This document shows positions 6,943 through 13,923 of a DNA stretch of 13,923 bases, one piece after another. Below the pieces are notes generated by a model. That model did no database searches and was not told the DNA's origin. It saw only the letters and a list, made by a program, of their open reading frames with translations. The stretch lies in NCBI GenBank assembly GCA_013139395.1, contig WTAX01000136.1, positions 1 through 13,923 of the forward strand, in the 5' to 3' direction. This stretch comes from Gammaproteobacteria bacterium. Its GTDB lineage: Bacteria; Pseudomonadota; Gammaproteobacteria; GRL18. Numbering within the stretch: the stretch's first letter is position 1; the number at the start of each line of letters is the position of its first letter. The position numbers were made by a program, and so were the translations under genes.

Positions 6943-8358
6943 ATGAATTTTAGCGGTGAAAAAACACAAATCGTTTCAGGCGGCATGTATGTGTCATTTC
7001 TGGTCTTATTTACTTTAATCTTATCTCCTGCTGTTGCTGCACTGAATGTTCAATTTGCTGAACAGTCTATGTTATTGTCAGAAACAACATCAATAATGCT
7101 TCAAAAACCATCTCAAGTTGCCAATGAACCCGTTTACTCAAAAGACGATGTGATTGTCAAAAGCGAAGATAAATCCGATATTTTTGCAAAAACAAGTGGA
7201 TTTATTGCGTCAAATCAAAAGCTTGCGGTACAAATCAATATTGAGCAATCAGAAATAAATCGTCAGAACAATCAACCGAAACAACAAAAAATTGATATCA
7301 ATTCATTAGATTATTTTATTCAAATACAGATTAAATTCTTCTATAAGAAAACACTACAGGATATTGCAGAAGCCATTAATTGGTTTCAGTATAATTTAAA
7401 ATTGTCATCTTTTGCTGGCAACATAACAAATCAATTAACCCGTTCTCCAATAGCAAGTGTTTTACTTGGCCTATTGTGTTTCTTTATTTTCCTGGTCTGG
7501 TTATTTAGACGGCAAGAGACTGACTTTATAGAGATCAAAACCTCTAAATTCAATACTGAAAGTACGGCATTTACTGAAGGGATGCATGCAAAGGTTTCAA
7601 ATGAAGCATTAACTGACAAATATTATTCAAATACTGATAATACTTTATGTGATGTGTTGTCCTGGGTGTTAGAGCAGGATGATGAGGAAACAGATGTTTT
7701 CTCTGGAAATATCATTGCAGATCAAGTCGATATTAATAAATTTATAAGTCCAGACAAGAAAAAAGCTAAACAAAAAAGAAAAAACGTGTTAGAAGCTGCA
7801 TTTGAAAAAGAGATATTTTCAAATACTATTGGTTTTATTCAAGAAAAAGAGCCGCTAATAAAAATTAATAACCCAACAGAAACTTTTGTACTTAATTCAG
7901 TCGATGAAATCAGATTTGTTAATGAAGAAACTCGTAATTTAAAAATTGATGCATTTATAAATATGACTCATGCAGAAAAATTAACCGATAAAATGTTGTC
8001 TCATGATGTTGATATAATTAAGAACAATGAAAAATTTGATGTTTTTATCGAGGAATTTGAAGATATCCTGTCAAACCTGACAAATGATATAACGGCAATT
8101 AATAATGCGCCTGATGATCTGGAAAATTTACTTCAGTTTAAATTATCAATTCACTTTATTAATGTACTGTCAAAAATGATACAGGCAACTCATTTAACTC
8201 AATTTTCAACGACAGTTATTGAATTTCTGGAAGATATTTTAGATGGAAACACGAAAATGACGACAGATGTCACTAATCGTTTGATTGTTGTTGTTAATTT
8301 CTATGTTAGTTACATTCATTCGGTAAAAGAAAACAGTAGCGATAAAATTGAAGCTTAA
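6943..8358 (+). CDS. Unrecognised membrane protein with divergent HPt-like C-terminus
   Basis: The 471-residue product is not one I recognise. A signal-like segment (about 15-33, YVSFLVLFTLILSPAVAA) is followed by about 130 polar residues, probably periplasmic. A strong transmembrane helix (about 168-188) ends in LFRRQ, which places the acidic remainder (about 190-471) in the cytoplasm. This layout recalls FimV/HubP polar proteins, but I see no LysM or TPR. Residues 366-434 follow the helical spacing of histidine phosphotransfer domains: FIEEFEDILSNL, then FKLSIHF with H404, then THLTQFSTTVIEFLEDIL. The residues normally after the phosphorylated His (Lys-Gly) are replaced, so phosphotransfer is doubtful. 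AAGAAG at 6932-6937 precedes the start; Met15 is an alternative. It sits between amiB and mutL, genes usually adjacent in E. coli relatives. Confidence 0.85.
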   Translation: MNFSGEKTQIVSGGMYVSFLVLFTLILSPAVAALNVQFAEQSMLLSETTSIMLQKPSQVANEPVYSKDDVIVKSEDKSDIFAKTSGFIASNQKLAVQINIEQSEINRQNNQPKQQKIDINSLDYFIQIQIKFFYKKTLQDIAEAINWFQYNLKLSSFAGNITNQLTRSPIASVLLGLLCFFIFLVWLFRRQETDFIEIKTSKFNTESTAFTEGMHAKVSNEALTDKYYSNTDNTLCDVLSWVLEQDDEETDVFSGNIIADQVDINKFISPDKKKAKQKRKNVLEAAFEKEIFSNTIGFIQEKEPLIKINNPTETFVLNSVDEIRFVNEETRNLKIDAFINMTHAEKLTDKMLSHDVDIIKNNEKFDVFIEEFEDILSNLTNDITAINNAPDDLENLLQFKLSIHFINVLSKMIQATHLTQFSTTVIEFLEDILDGNTKMTTDVTNRLIVVVNFYVSYIHSVKENSSDKIEA

Positions 8359-8365
8359 ATCTAAT

Positions 8366-8386
8366 TACCTGATAAGTATCCAGGTA
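8366..8386 (+). terminator. Weak hairpin after the membrane protein gene
   Basis: TACCTG (8366-8371) pairs with CAGGTA (8381-8386) around nine bases, just after the stop codon. No T-tract follows, so it is at most a weak or factor-dependent terminator. Confidence 0.25.
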
Positions 8387-8514
8387 TCATTCGCAATCAT
8401 CAATATGCCGACAATTAATCTTATCAATTAAAAATATGATATCAGCTGATTCATATGACAAAAAATATGAAAGGAGTTAGTCTTTTTTTATCATGTCATT
8501 TGATTTTATACCTT

Positions 8515-8548
8515 AGGGCCTTGGAAATTTTATTGTTTCCAAGGCCCT
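8515..8548. terminator. 13-bp hairpin upstream of mutL, possible terminator
   Basis: AGGGCCTTGGAAA (8515-8527) and TTTCCAAGGCCCT (8536-8548) form a perfect 13-bp stem with an eight-base loop, the most GC-rich hairpin in the intergenic area. Only TTA follows, so a true T-tract is lacking. Position suggests that it insulates mutL from the membrane protein gene, with a separate mutL promoter just downstream. Confidence 0.5.
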
Positions 8549-8567
8549 TATCGGTTGCACATCTGTT

Positions 8568-8597
8568 TTGACTAACATAAAATTCCTGAAAAATACT
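8568..8597 (+). promoter_or_regulatory. Candidate sigma-70 promoter for mutL
   Basis: TTGACT (8568-8573) is five of six to the -35 consensus. AATACT (8592-8597), four of six to the -10, follows at 18 bp. Initiation would be near 8604, giving a leader of only about a dozen bases that begins at the AGGAG ribosome-binding site (8604-8608). Confidence 0.4.
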
Positions 8598-8615
8598 TAG
8601 TTTAGGAGTAGTACC

Positions 8616-10520
8616 GTTAGCTCGCGCATTAAAACCCTCAGCTTACAACTGGCCAACCAGATTGCCGCAGGAGAAGTCGTTGAACGACCCGCTTCTGTGG
8701 TCAAAGAATTGTTGGAAAATGCCATTGATGCCCATAGTAGTCAAATTCAGATTGAAATTGAACGTGGTGGTAGTGCCCTGATCCGTATTATTGATGATGG
8801 TGAAGGTATTAATAAAGAGGATTTAGCATTAGCGGTCACCCGTCATGCCACCAGCAAAATAAAAACCCTTAATGAATTAGAGCAAATTATTAGTCTGGGG
8901 TTTCGGGGTGAAGCACTGGCCAGTATTAGTGCGGTTTCAAGGCTCTCTCTTAAAAGTAAACAGGCTGAGCAGGAGCAGGCATGGATGATCGATACCGGCA
9001 CAGATAGTGATTTTGCTAACTATAGTGCAGAGCCGGAACCTGTCGCACACCCGCAAGGTACAACAATAGATGTACGTGATTTGTTTTTTAATACGCCGGC
9101 CAGACGCAAGTTCATGCGTACGGTTAAAACAGAATTTAAACATATTGATGATATCGTCAAACGCATTGCTTTGAGTCAGTTTGATATTGCTTTTAAACTC
9201 ACGCATAACAAAAAGCTGCTTAGAAATCTGCCTAAAGCAGTGACCGAAAAAGCCATCATCCAACGTATTAGTAAGCTATTTTCCCCTGAATTTTTAGCCA
9301 ATGCCAGCAAAGTGGATTTTAGCTCTAACCATTTCAGCAATATGGGACAGATCCGTTTGTGGGGCTGGGTGAGTGTGCCGCAATGGAATAGAAAGCAGTC
9401 AGACTGGCAATATTTCTATGTCAACGGCCGTTATATTAAAGATAAACTGGTTAATCATGCGTTGCGTCAGGCCTATCAGGAACTTTTGCCTGATGATACT
9501 TTCTCAGCCTACTTATTGTATTTAGAAATTGACCCGCAGCAGGTTGATGTCAACGTCCATCCCACCAAACATGAAGTGCGTTTTAGACAAACACGCCTGG
9601 TGCATGACTTTATTTATAGCGGGATAAAAGAAGCTCTTTTTCCAGCATCAGATACTGCCGGGCTGGTGTCAGGGCAGGTTTCAGAGCCGGTTGCAAAGGA
9701 AGCATCGTCTTTTGCTGCTGATAATGGGGAATATATTAATCGCTATAGCCAGACAAATTACAATAAGCCGGTATTAAAACACTATCAGCCGCCTGTTCAT
9801 TCAAGCCTGAATCACAATGAGATTGCCGAACAGCTTAATGGATTGACGCAGCTTTATCGTTCAGATAAGCAGGATTCATTTCAAAAAGATGAACAGACAG
9901 GCGTTAATCACTCAGCCGAAGTAAAAACGAACCTCGACACTTTTTTGGGACCCTTTTTCGGTACATCTCTGGGCTGTTTAATTCCCAATTATCTCATGAG
10001 CCAGTCAGTCAATAGTGAACGACAAGCACAAGTATTTATTATTCATATTCAACGGGCACAACAGTTCTTATTAAAACAACTATTTCAGCCGGGTCAAAGC
10101 ACCCCATTATTGATCCCTGAAACCATTAGTCTCAGCAATGAGCAAATTACCTCTATACTTGAACATCAAACGGCATTGCAGCAGTGGGGTCTGGAATTAA
10201 GCCAGTTAGGAGAAGATACTCTGCTGGTGAGAAAAAGACCTTTTCTATGTAATATACCTGCTTGCAAAATAGATATAGATACTTTTATTCATGCTGTTTT
10301 ACAAAATATTAAACATAAAGCCTCTATTGATGAATCTCAAATGATGGCAGCCTTTACAAATGCTATCAGCTCTGAGTCATTAAATGCATCAGAGCAAGAG
10401 CGTCTTTTGATGATGCTTGCAGAACAAATACACCAATATGGAGTTGAGCAGGCGGCAATGATTAAGCCTGTTATCTGGAAAGCACTTGATGAATCCAGTC
10501 TGGATAAACTTCTGGCTTAA
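8616..10520 (+). CDS. mutL: DNA mismatch repair protein MutL, apparent GTT start
   Basis: MutL is the ATPase that links MutS mismatch recognition to strand incision. With the start placed at GTT 8616 the product has 634 residues (E. coli 615). GHKL ATPase motifs are intact: QLANQIAAGEVVERP (11-25), KELLENAIDA (30-39) with E31 as catalytic base, DDGEGI (60-65), ATSKI (78-82) and GFRGEAL (95-101), then FFNTPARRKF and the VNGRYI and DVNVHPTKHEVRF segments. The frame is open back to TAG 8598, yet contains no ATG, GTG or TTG before GTG 8697, which would remove the conserved first helix. AGGAG at 8604-8608 is seven bases from GTT 8616, exactly where homologues begin (MSSRI-type). The C-terminal domain (about 440-634) lacks the DQHA-type endonuclease, ACH and CPHGRP motifs, as in E. 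coli MutL. A linker follows about residue 345. Confidence 0.9.
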   Translation, partial: VSSRIKTLSLQLANQIAAGEVVERPASVVKELLENAIDAHSSQIQIEIERGGSALIRIIDDGEGINKEDLALAVTRHATSKIKTLNELEQIISLGFRGEALASISAVSRLSLKSKQAEQEQAWMIDTGTDSDFANYSAEPEPVAHPQGTTIDVRDLFFNTPARRKFMRTVKTEFKHIDDIVKRIALSQFDIAFKLTHNKKLLRNLPKAVTEKAIIQRISKLFSPEFLANASKVDFSSNHFSNMGQIRLWGWVSVPQWNRKQSDWQYFYVNGRYIKDKLVNHALRQAYQELLPDDTFSAYLLYLEIDPQQVDVNVHPTKHEVRFRQTRLVHDFIYSGIKEALFPASDTAGLVSGQVSEPVAKEASSFAADNGEYINRYSQTNYNKPVLKHYQPPVHSSLNHNEIAEQLNGLTQLYRSDKQDSFQKDEQTGVNHSAEVKTNLDTFLGPFFGTSLGCLIPNYLMSQSVNSERQAQVFIIHIQRAQQFLLKQLFQPGQSTPLLIPETISLSNEQITSILEHQTALQQWGLELSQLGEDTLLVRKRPFLCNIPACKIDIDTFIHAVLQNIKHKASIDESQMMAAFTNAISSESLNASEQERLLMMLAEQIHQYGVEQAAMIKPVIWKALDESSLDKLLA

Positions 10521-10550
10521 CGCATCATTAAAAGTAATAATTAAAGAAAA

Positions 10551-11507
10551 ATGACAAAACAACCAACAGCAGTCTTTATCATGGGGCCCACTGCCTCAGG
10601 AAAAACCGATTTAGCCATTGAGCTGGTTAAACATTATCCCTTTGAAATTATCAGTGTCGATTCTGCACTGATTTATAAGGACATGAATATTGGTACAGCA
10701 AAGCCGACCAAAGAAGAACTGGCTGTAGCCCCACATCACTTAATTGATTTTTTAGATCCGGCACAAAGCTATTCTACCGCTGCTTTTCGAGCAGATGCGT
10801 TACAAGCAATGGAAGATATCCATGCCAGAAATAAAATCCCATTATTAGTGGGCGGCACCATGCTCTATCACCGCAGCCTGTTATATGGCTTGTCTGAGCT
10901 GCCCAGGGCTGATGAGGCGATTCGAGCAAAGCTCCAGGCTGAGGCCGAAGTGCATGGGGCAGAGTTTATGCATCAAAAGCTGACAGCCATTGATCCGCAG
11001 GCAGCCAAAAAAATCCATCCCAATGATCCGCAGCGAGTACAGCGAGCATTGGAAGTTTATGAAATTACCGGTAAATCAATGACTCAGCTGCAGCAGGAAA
11101 ATCGGGCTGAAGCATTACCCTGGGACACCTATAAAATTATCATAGCGCCTGAATCCAGAGACTTATTACGAGAACGTATTGCTATCCGCTTTAAGCAAAT
11201 GATTGAACAGGGCTTTATCGAAGAAGTACAAGGATTGTTTAAACGCGGCGATCTGGATTTATCCTTACCCTCAATGCGAGCAGTTGGCTATCGACAAGTT
11301 TGGGAGTATCTGCAGGGTAAAATGAATAAAGAACAAATGATTGAGCGGGGCATTACCATTACTCGTCAATTTGCCAAACGTCAGATGACATGGTTACGCC
11401 GAGAAGAGGATGCAGTCTGGATTGCCACTGAAGCTGATGATATTTTTGCACAGGCAGTTAACTATTTACAGCCTGTATTGAGTGATGGTAAAACAAATAA
11501 TGACTAA
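10551..11507 (+). CDS. miaA: tRNA dimethylallyltransferase MiaA
   Basis: MiaA transfers a dimethylallyl group from dimethylallyl diphosphate to N6 of A37 in tRNAs reading UNN codons, the first step toward ms2i6A. The 318-residue protein has the P-loop GPTASGKT (12-19), [16 protein letters not shown] (37-52), HHLIDFLDP (62-70), [14 protein letters not shown] (101-114), the [11 protein letters not shown] helix, the [13 protein letters not shown] segment and [13 protein letters not shown] near the C-terminus that contacts tRNA. Length is normal for the family. Start ATG 10551 gives the usual short N-terminus; the upstream AAAGAAAA is a poor ribosome-binding site. It begins 30 bases after mutL stops and probably shares its transcript. 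Confidence 0.98.
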   Translation: MTKQPTAVFIMGPTASGKTDLAIELVKHYPFEIISVDSALIYKDMNIGTAKPTKEELAVAPHHLIDFLDPAQSYSTAAFRADALQAMEDIHARNKIPLLVGGTMLYHRSLLYGLSELPRADEAIRAKLQAEAEVHGAEFMHQKLTAIDPQAAKKIHPNDPQRVQRALEVYEITGKSMTQLQQENRAEALPWDTYKIIIAPESRDLLRERIAIRFKQMIEQGFIEEVQGLFKRGDLDLSLPSMRAVGYRQVWEYLQGKMNKEQMIERGITITRQFAKRQMTWLRREEDAVWIATEADDIFAQAVNYLQPVLSDGKTNND

Positions 11508-11833
11508 ATGTGTTCCTGGTCACTTAACTTAGTTATAAGAATATAGTAAAATTCTTAAATTAATTTGTTTAACTGAATCTTTGGTGTGAAATTAAGGGTT
11601 TACCCTAGATAAATCTATTATGCCGCTATATTTTTTCTTTTAGCAGCAATATAAAATATTTTGTAACGTCTGACATGCCTTTTAGGAGGTCTGCTGGCTA
11701 TAACCATTTATCGTAATTTGCTTATATACAAAAAAATGTAATTACTATAGAATGGCGTGTCCTTGCAGATGGTGGGTATGCATTGAAAAAGAATAAAAAT
11801 AAATACTAAAAATTATAATTAGGAGAATTGACA
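11508..11833. other. Intergenic region between miaA and hfq
   Basis: This AT-rich interval of about 325 bases probably carries an hfq promoter, but I cannot place one with confidence; TATAGA at 11746-11751 is a possible -10 without a good -35. TAAGAAT (11536-11542) and ATTCTTA (11551-11557) form a weak hairpin after miaA. AGGGT and ACCCT face each other across two bases at 11595-11606, a possible operator. TAGGAGGT at 11684-11691 is a near-ideal Shine-Dalgarno sequence with no convincing ORF behind it. Confidence 0.5.
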
Positions 11834-12067
11834 ATGAGTAAAGGGCAAGCCTTACAAGACCCTTATTTGAACGTTTTGAGAAAAGAGCGGATCCCCGTCT
11901 CAATTTATCTCGTTAATGGTATCAAACTTCAAGGTCAGGTTGAATCTTTTGACCAATTTGTGATCTTATTGAAAAATGCAGTGAGTCAAATGGTTTATAA
12001 ACATGCTATTTCTACCATTGTACCTTCAAGAAACGTCAAATTAGCAACTGAAGATACTCCAGCATAG
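11834..12067 (+). CDS. hfq: RNA chaperone Hfq
   Basis: Hfq forms a hexameric Sm-like ring that anneals small RNAs to mRNAs and shapes post-transcriptional control. The 77-residue product is nearly identical to E. coli Hfq through the core: [20 protein letters not shown] (4-23), the Sm1 region ([19 protein letters not shown]) and the Sm2 motif [12 protein letters not shown]. Gln8 (proximal-face binding), Phe42 and the YKH motif are present. The C-terminal tail after the core is only about ten residues, much shorter than in E. coli (102 residues). ATG 11834 is chosen because AGGAG (11821-11825) is eight bases away and homologues start MxKG; an in-frame TTG at 11828 is rejected. Confidence 0.99.
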   Translation: MSKGQALQDPYLNVLRKERIPVSIYLVNGIKLQGQVESFDQFVILLKNAVSQMVYKHAISTIVPSRNVKLATEDTPA

Positions 12068-12237
12068 GTTTTTTTAGTGAGCTTTAAATTTGTCTGTGCA
12101 CTTTTTTTGCGGCATTATTTTCCAGCTCCTGATCTAAGGAATGGATTGCTGCTTTAAGATATGAAATTGAGTAATATAAATGATCGTAGATGATCGGTTC
12201 CAAATAGATGCCATACTGAGCAATAAGGTAAGCGTCA

Positions 12238-13554
12238 TTGTTTGAACGTCCTGTAGGAACCGGAGAGCGTGCTCTTCTGGTTCACATTGAATTCCCTCAG
12301 GCTGCACAAGCCAAAAAGACCCAACAGAATGAAGCTCAAAGTGAGTTTTATGATCTCGTCATGTCTGCTGGAGCTGAGCCGCTGTCTTTTATAAAAGGCA
12401 AACGGCATAAAGCAGAGGCAAAATACTTTATTGGCACCGGCAAAGCACAGGAAATTAAAGAAGCTGTGCAAACGCTTGATGCCGATCTGGTTATCGTCAA
12501 TCATCAGCTGTCACCCTCCCAGGAACGTAATCTGGAAGCCTTATTCGAATGTCGCGTGATAGACAGAACGGGTTTGATTCTGGATATCTTTGCCCAACGA
12601 GCACGTTCTCATGAAGGGAAACTACAGGTAGAGCTCGCTCAGTTAAGCCATATGACCACTCGCTTAGTTCGAGGCTGGACGCATCTGGAAAGACAAAAGG
12701 GCGGTATTGGTCTGCGTGGTCCGGGTGAAACACAGCTGGAAACCGATCGTCGTTTATTAAATGTACGCATTAAACAACTCAACAAACGCCTGGATAAAGT
12801 GCGCAAGCAGCGTGAACAGAGTCGTCGTTCACGTCAACGAGCCGAATTACCCACTGTTTCACTGGTTGGATATACTAATGCCGGCAAGTCAACACTGTTT
12901 AATCAACTAACAAAATCAAGCGTTTATGTCGCTGATCAATTATTTGCCACACTTGATCCCACATTACGCCGGGTCGAGCTGCCTAAAAATCTGTCAATGG
13001 TTTTAGCTGATACGGTTGGTTTTATCAGTGATCTCCCCCATGATCTAGTAGAGGCTTTTCATGCAACCCTGTTAGAAACTCGTGAAGCTGATTTATTATT
13101 ACATGTGATTGATGCTCACGCTGAAAATCGTAATAAGCATATTGCTGAGGTCAACTCAGTGTTAAAGCATGTGGGCGCACAGGAAACACCGCAATTACTG
13201 GTGTATAATAAAGTCGATTTACTTGCCGGTCAAAAGCCTCGTATCGAGAAAGATAATTCAGGTAATATATTACGTGTCTGGTTGTCAGCGATGGATAATG
13301 ACGGCCTGGATATGCTTCTGGAGGGTATTGCTGATTATTTCAGTAAAGAACGTGTACAGAAGCGCTTGAAAATTCCAGCTCATGCAGGCCAGTGGCGTGC
13401 GATGTTGTTTGATCATGTGGACATTCTTGAAGAACAATATAATGATATGGGTGACTGGTTAGTCTCTATTGAAATGACCAAAAGAAAATTTGATAAATTA
13501 ATGAAGACGAATGGTTTCAGTGATTTAATCATTGATGAAAATTCTGTCGACTAG
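12238..13554 (+). CDS. hflX: Ribosome-associated GTPase HflX
   Basis: HflX is a GTPase that binds and splits stalled or heat-damaged 70S ribosomes. The 438-residue protein has the N-terminal HflX domain (about 10-200) with SPSQERNLEALFECRVIDRT (92-111), RARSHEGKLQVELAQL (121-136) and GLRGPGETQLETDRR (158-172). The G domain then follows with P-loop GYTNAGKST (211-219), switch I FATLDPT (236-242), DTVGF (258-262), NKVD (324-327) and SA (350-351). The start is TTG 12238: the next residues FERP match the MFDR beginning of E. coli HflX, and AAGGT (12225-12229) is eight bases upstream. It follows hfq by 170 bases. Its stop TAG coincides with the CTAG flanking a palindromic element. Confidence 0.97.
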   Translation: MFERPVGTGERALLVHIEFPQAAQAKKTQQNEAQSEFYDLVMSAGAEPLSFIKGKRHKAEAKYFIGTGKAQEIKEAVQTLDADLVIVNHQLSPSQERNLEALFECRVIDRTGLILDIFAQRARSHEGKLQVELAQLSHMTTRLVRGWTHLERQKGGIGLRGPGETQLETDRRLLNVRIKQLNKRLDKVRKQREQSRRSRQRAELPTVSLVGYTNAGKSTLFNQLTKSSVYVADQLFATLDPTLRRVELPKNLSMVLADTVGFISDLPHDLVEAFHATLLETREADLLLHVIDAHAENRNKHIAEVNSVLKHVGAQETPQLLVYNKVDLLAGQKPRIEKDNSGNILRVWLSAMDNDGLDMLLEGIADYFSKERVQKRLKIPAHAGQWRAMLFDHVDILEEQYNDMGDWLVSIEMTKRKFDKLMKTNGFSDLIIDENSVD

Positions 13555-13717
13555 GAGCCTGTCCGAGAATAGAAGTCGTAGCGAGGGAAAGCTGTTTTGA
13601 GTCAGATTTTTCTATCATTTGGAGCCAATAGTTGTGCTATTAAATGAAAATGATAGGAAAATATGGCCAAAATCAGCTTTTCCGCAGTAGGCTTTCTATT
13701 CTCGGACAGGCTCCTAG
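13551..13717. mobile_element. MITE-like element with perfect terminal inverted repeats, CTAG-flanked
   Basis: The ends are perfect 24-bp inverted repeats (13551-13574 and 13694-13717), starting CTAGGAGCCTGTCCGAGAAT. If CTAG is a 4-bp target duplication, the element is 159 bp (13555-13713) with 20-bp termini starting GGAGCCTGTCCGAG. Interior halves also pair with mismatches, including CTATCATTT against AAATGATAG near the centre, so the whole element folds as a long hairpin. It has no ORF. CTAG fits the YTAR target of some IS5-family elements, while TA duplication (IS630/Tc1-like) would leave the same footprint. The left CTAG supplies the hflX stop codon. Confidence 0.8.
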
Positions 13718-13794
13718 TCCCATCCAGAATCTTTATCGGGATTAGATATTTTTAACATATCCGGCATCAATTTTTAAAATGTTTCATCAAAAAA

Positions 13795-13923
13795 TTAAGA
13801 TTTATTAACAGGCTCTTTAACAGAATTTGATTCCTTTAATAAAGGACTGGATTTTGGCTTTATTTTTTTACTGCTGTCTTGTTCTTTTAAATGGCTGTAA
13901 TCAGGTGCTTCATCAAACCAGCG
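13795..13923 (-). CDS. 3' end of an unidentified gene
   Basis: The reverse strand reads 42 codons from the window edge to TAA at 13797-13795. The visible C-terminus begins RWFDEAPDYSHLKEQD and continues as a polar tail rich in Lys, Ser and Pro, ending EPVNKS. Such a tail suggests a disordered C-terminus. I do not recognise the protein. It converges on hflX, with the palindromic element between them, so the usual hflK-hflC genes of E. coli do not follow hflX here. Confidence 0.65.
   Translation of the reverse strand, partial: RWFDEAPDYSHLKEQDSSKKIKPKSSPLLKESNSVKEPVNKS

Noticed and set aside
6943..8358. Calling the membrane protein FimV
   Set aside because: Topology is similar, but the LysM domain and the C-terminal TPR segment are absent.
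8468..8572. 34-codon ORF between the membrane protein gene and mutL
   Set aside because: Its middle is the 13-bp hairpin, which explains the sequence better than coding.
8697..8699. GTG 8697 as the true mutL start
   Set aside because: It would delete the conserved first 27 residues (LANQIAAGEVVERP), which are fully encoded upstream in frame, and it has no ribosome-binding site.
11752..11796. 14-codon cysteine-rich ORF before hfq
   Set aside because: It is too short, has no ribosome-binding site and matches nothing I know.
11828..11833. TTG 11828 as the hfq start
   Set aside because: ATG 11834 has better spacing to AGGAG and matches the family N-terminus.

Overview
The window comes from an AT-rich gammaproteobacterium; I cannot fix the order from sequence alone. 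The main evidence is the gene order, which follows the conserved queG / tsaE-amiB-mutL-miaA-hfq-hflX neighbourhood known from Escherichia coli and relatives, together with Hfq, HflX and NadA sequences close to the E. coli proteins.

Left part (1-2940): the 5' portion of nadA (quinolinate synthase) runs leftward off the edge. Ten bases from its start codon, reading the other way, is a possible 32-codon ORF. It is followed by a small ribbon-helix-helix-like protein and a ketohexokinase-like sugar kinase, which are tightly spaced. The kinase converges on a secreted HtrA/Deg-family serine protease.

Middle part (3012-6370): a 152-bp MITE-like palindromic element separates the protease from queG (epoxyqueuosine reductase). 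queG is divergent from tsaE and amiB. tsaE carries an unusual internal insertion, and its stop overlaps the amiB start. A perfect 21-bp inverted repeat covers the amiB stop codon.

Insertion (about 6371-8600): roughly 2.2 kb separates amiB from mutL, which are neighbours in E. coli. It holds a sigma-54-like promoter motif, a possible short leader ORF ending inside a stem-loop, a second stem-loop, and an unrecognised 471-residue membrane protein whose C-terminus resembles a degenerate HPt domain. A 13-bp hairpin precedes mutL.

Right part (8616-13923): mutL, miaA, hfq and hflX form the RNA/DNA maintenance cluster. mutL has an excellent Shine-Dalgarno sequence but no ATG, GTG or TTG at the expected start; the codon there is GTT. 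Its C-terminal domain lacks the MutL endonuclease motifs. A 159-bp MITE-like element flanked by CTAG sits directly on the hflX stop codon, and the 3' end of an unidentified leftward gene closes the window.

The most notable items are the amiB-mutL insertion, the start-codon anomaly of mutL, and three long palindromes, two of which overlap stop codons. I see no tRNA, rRNA, CRISPR array or complete insertion sequence.
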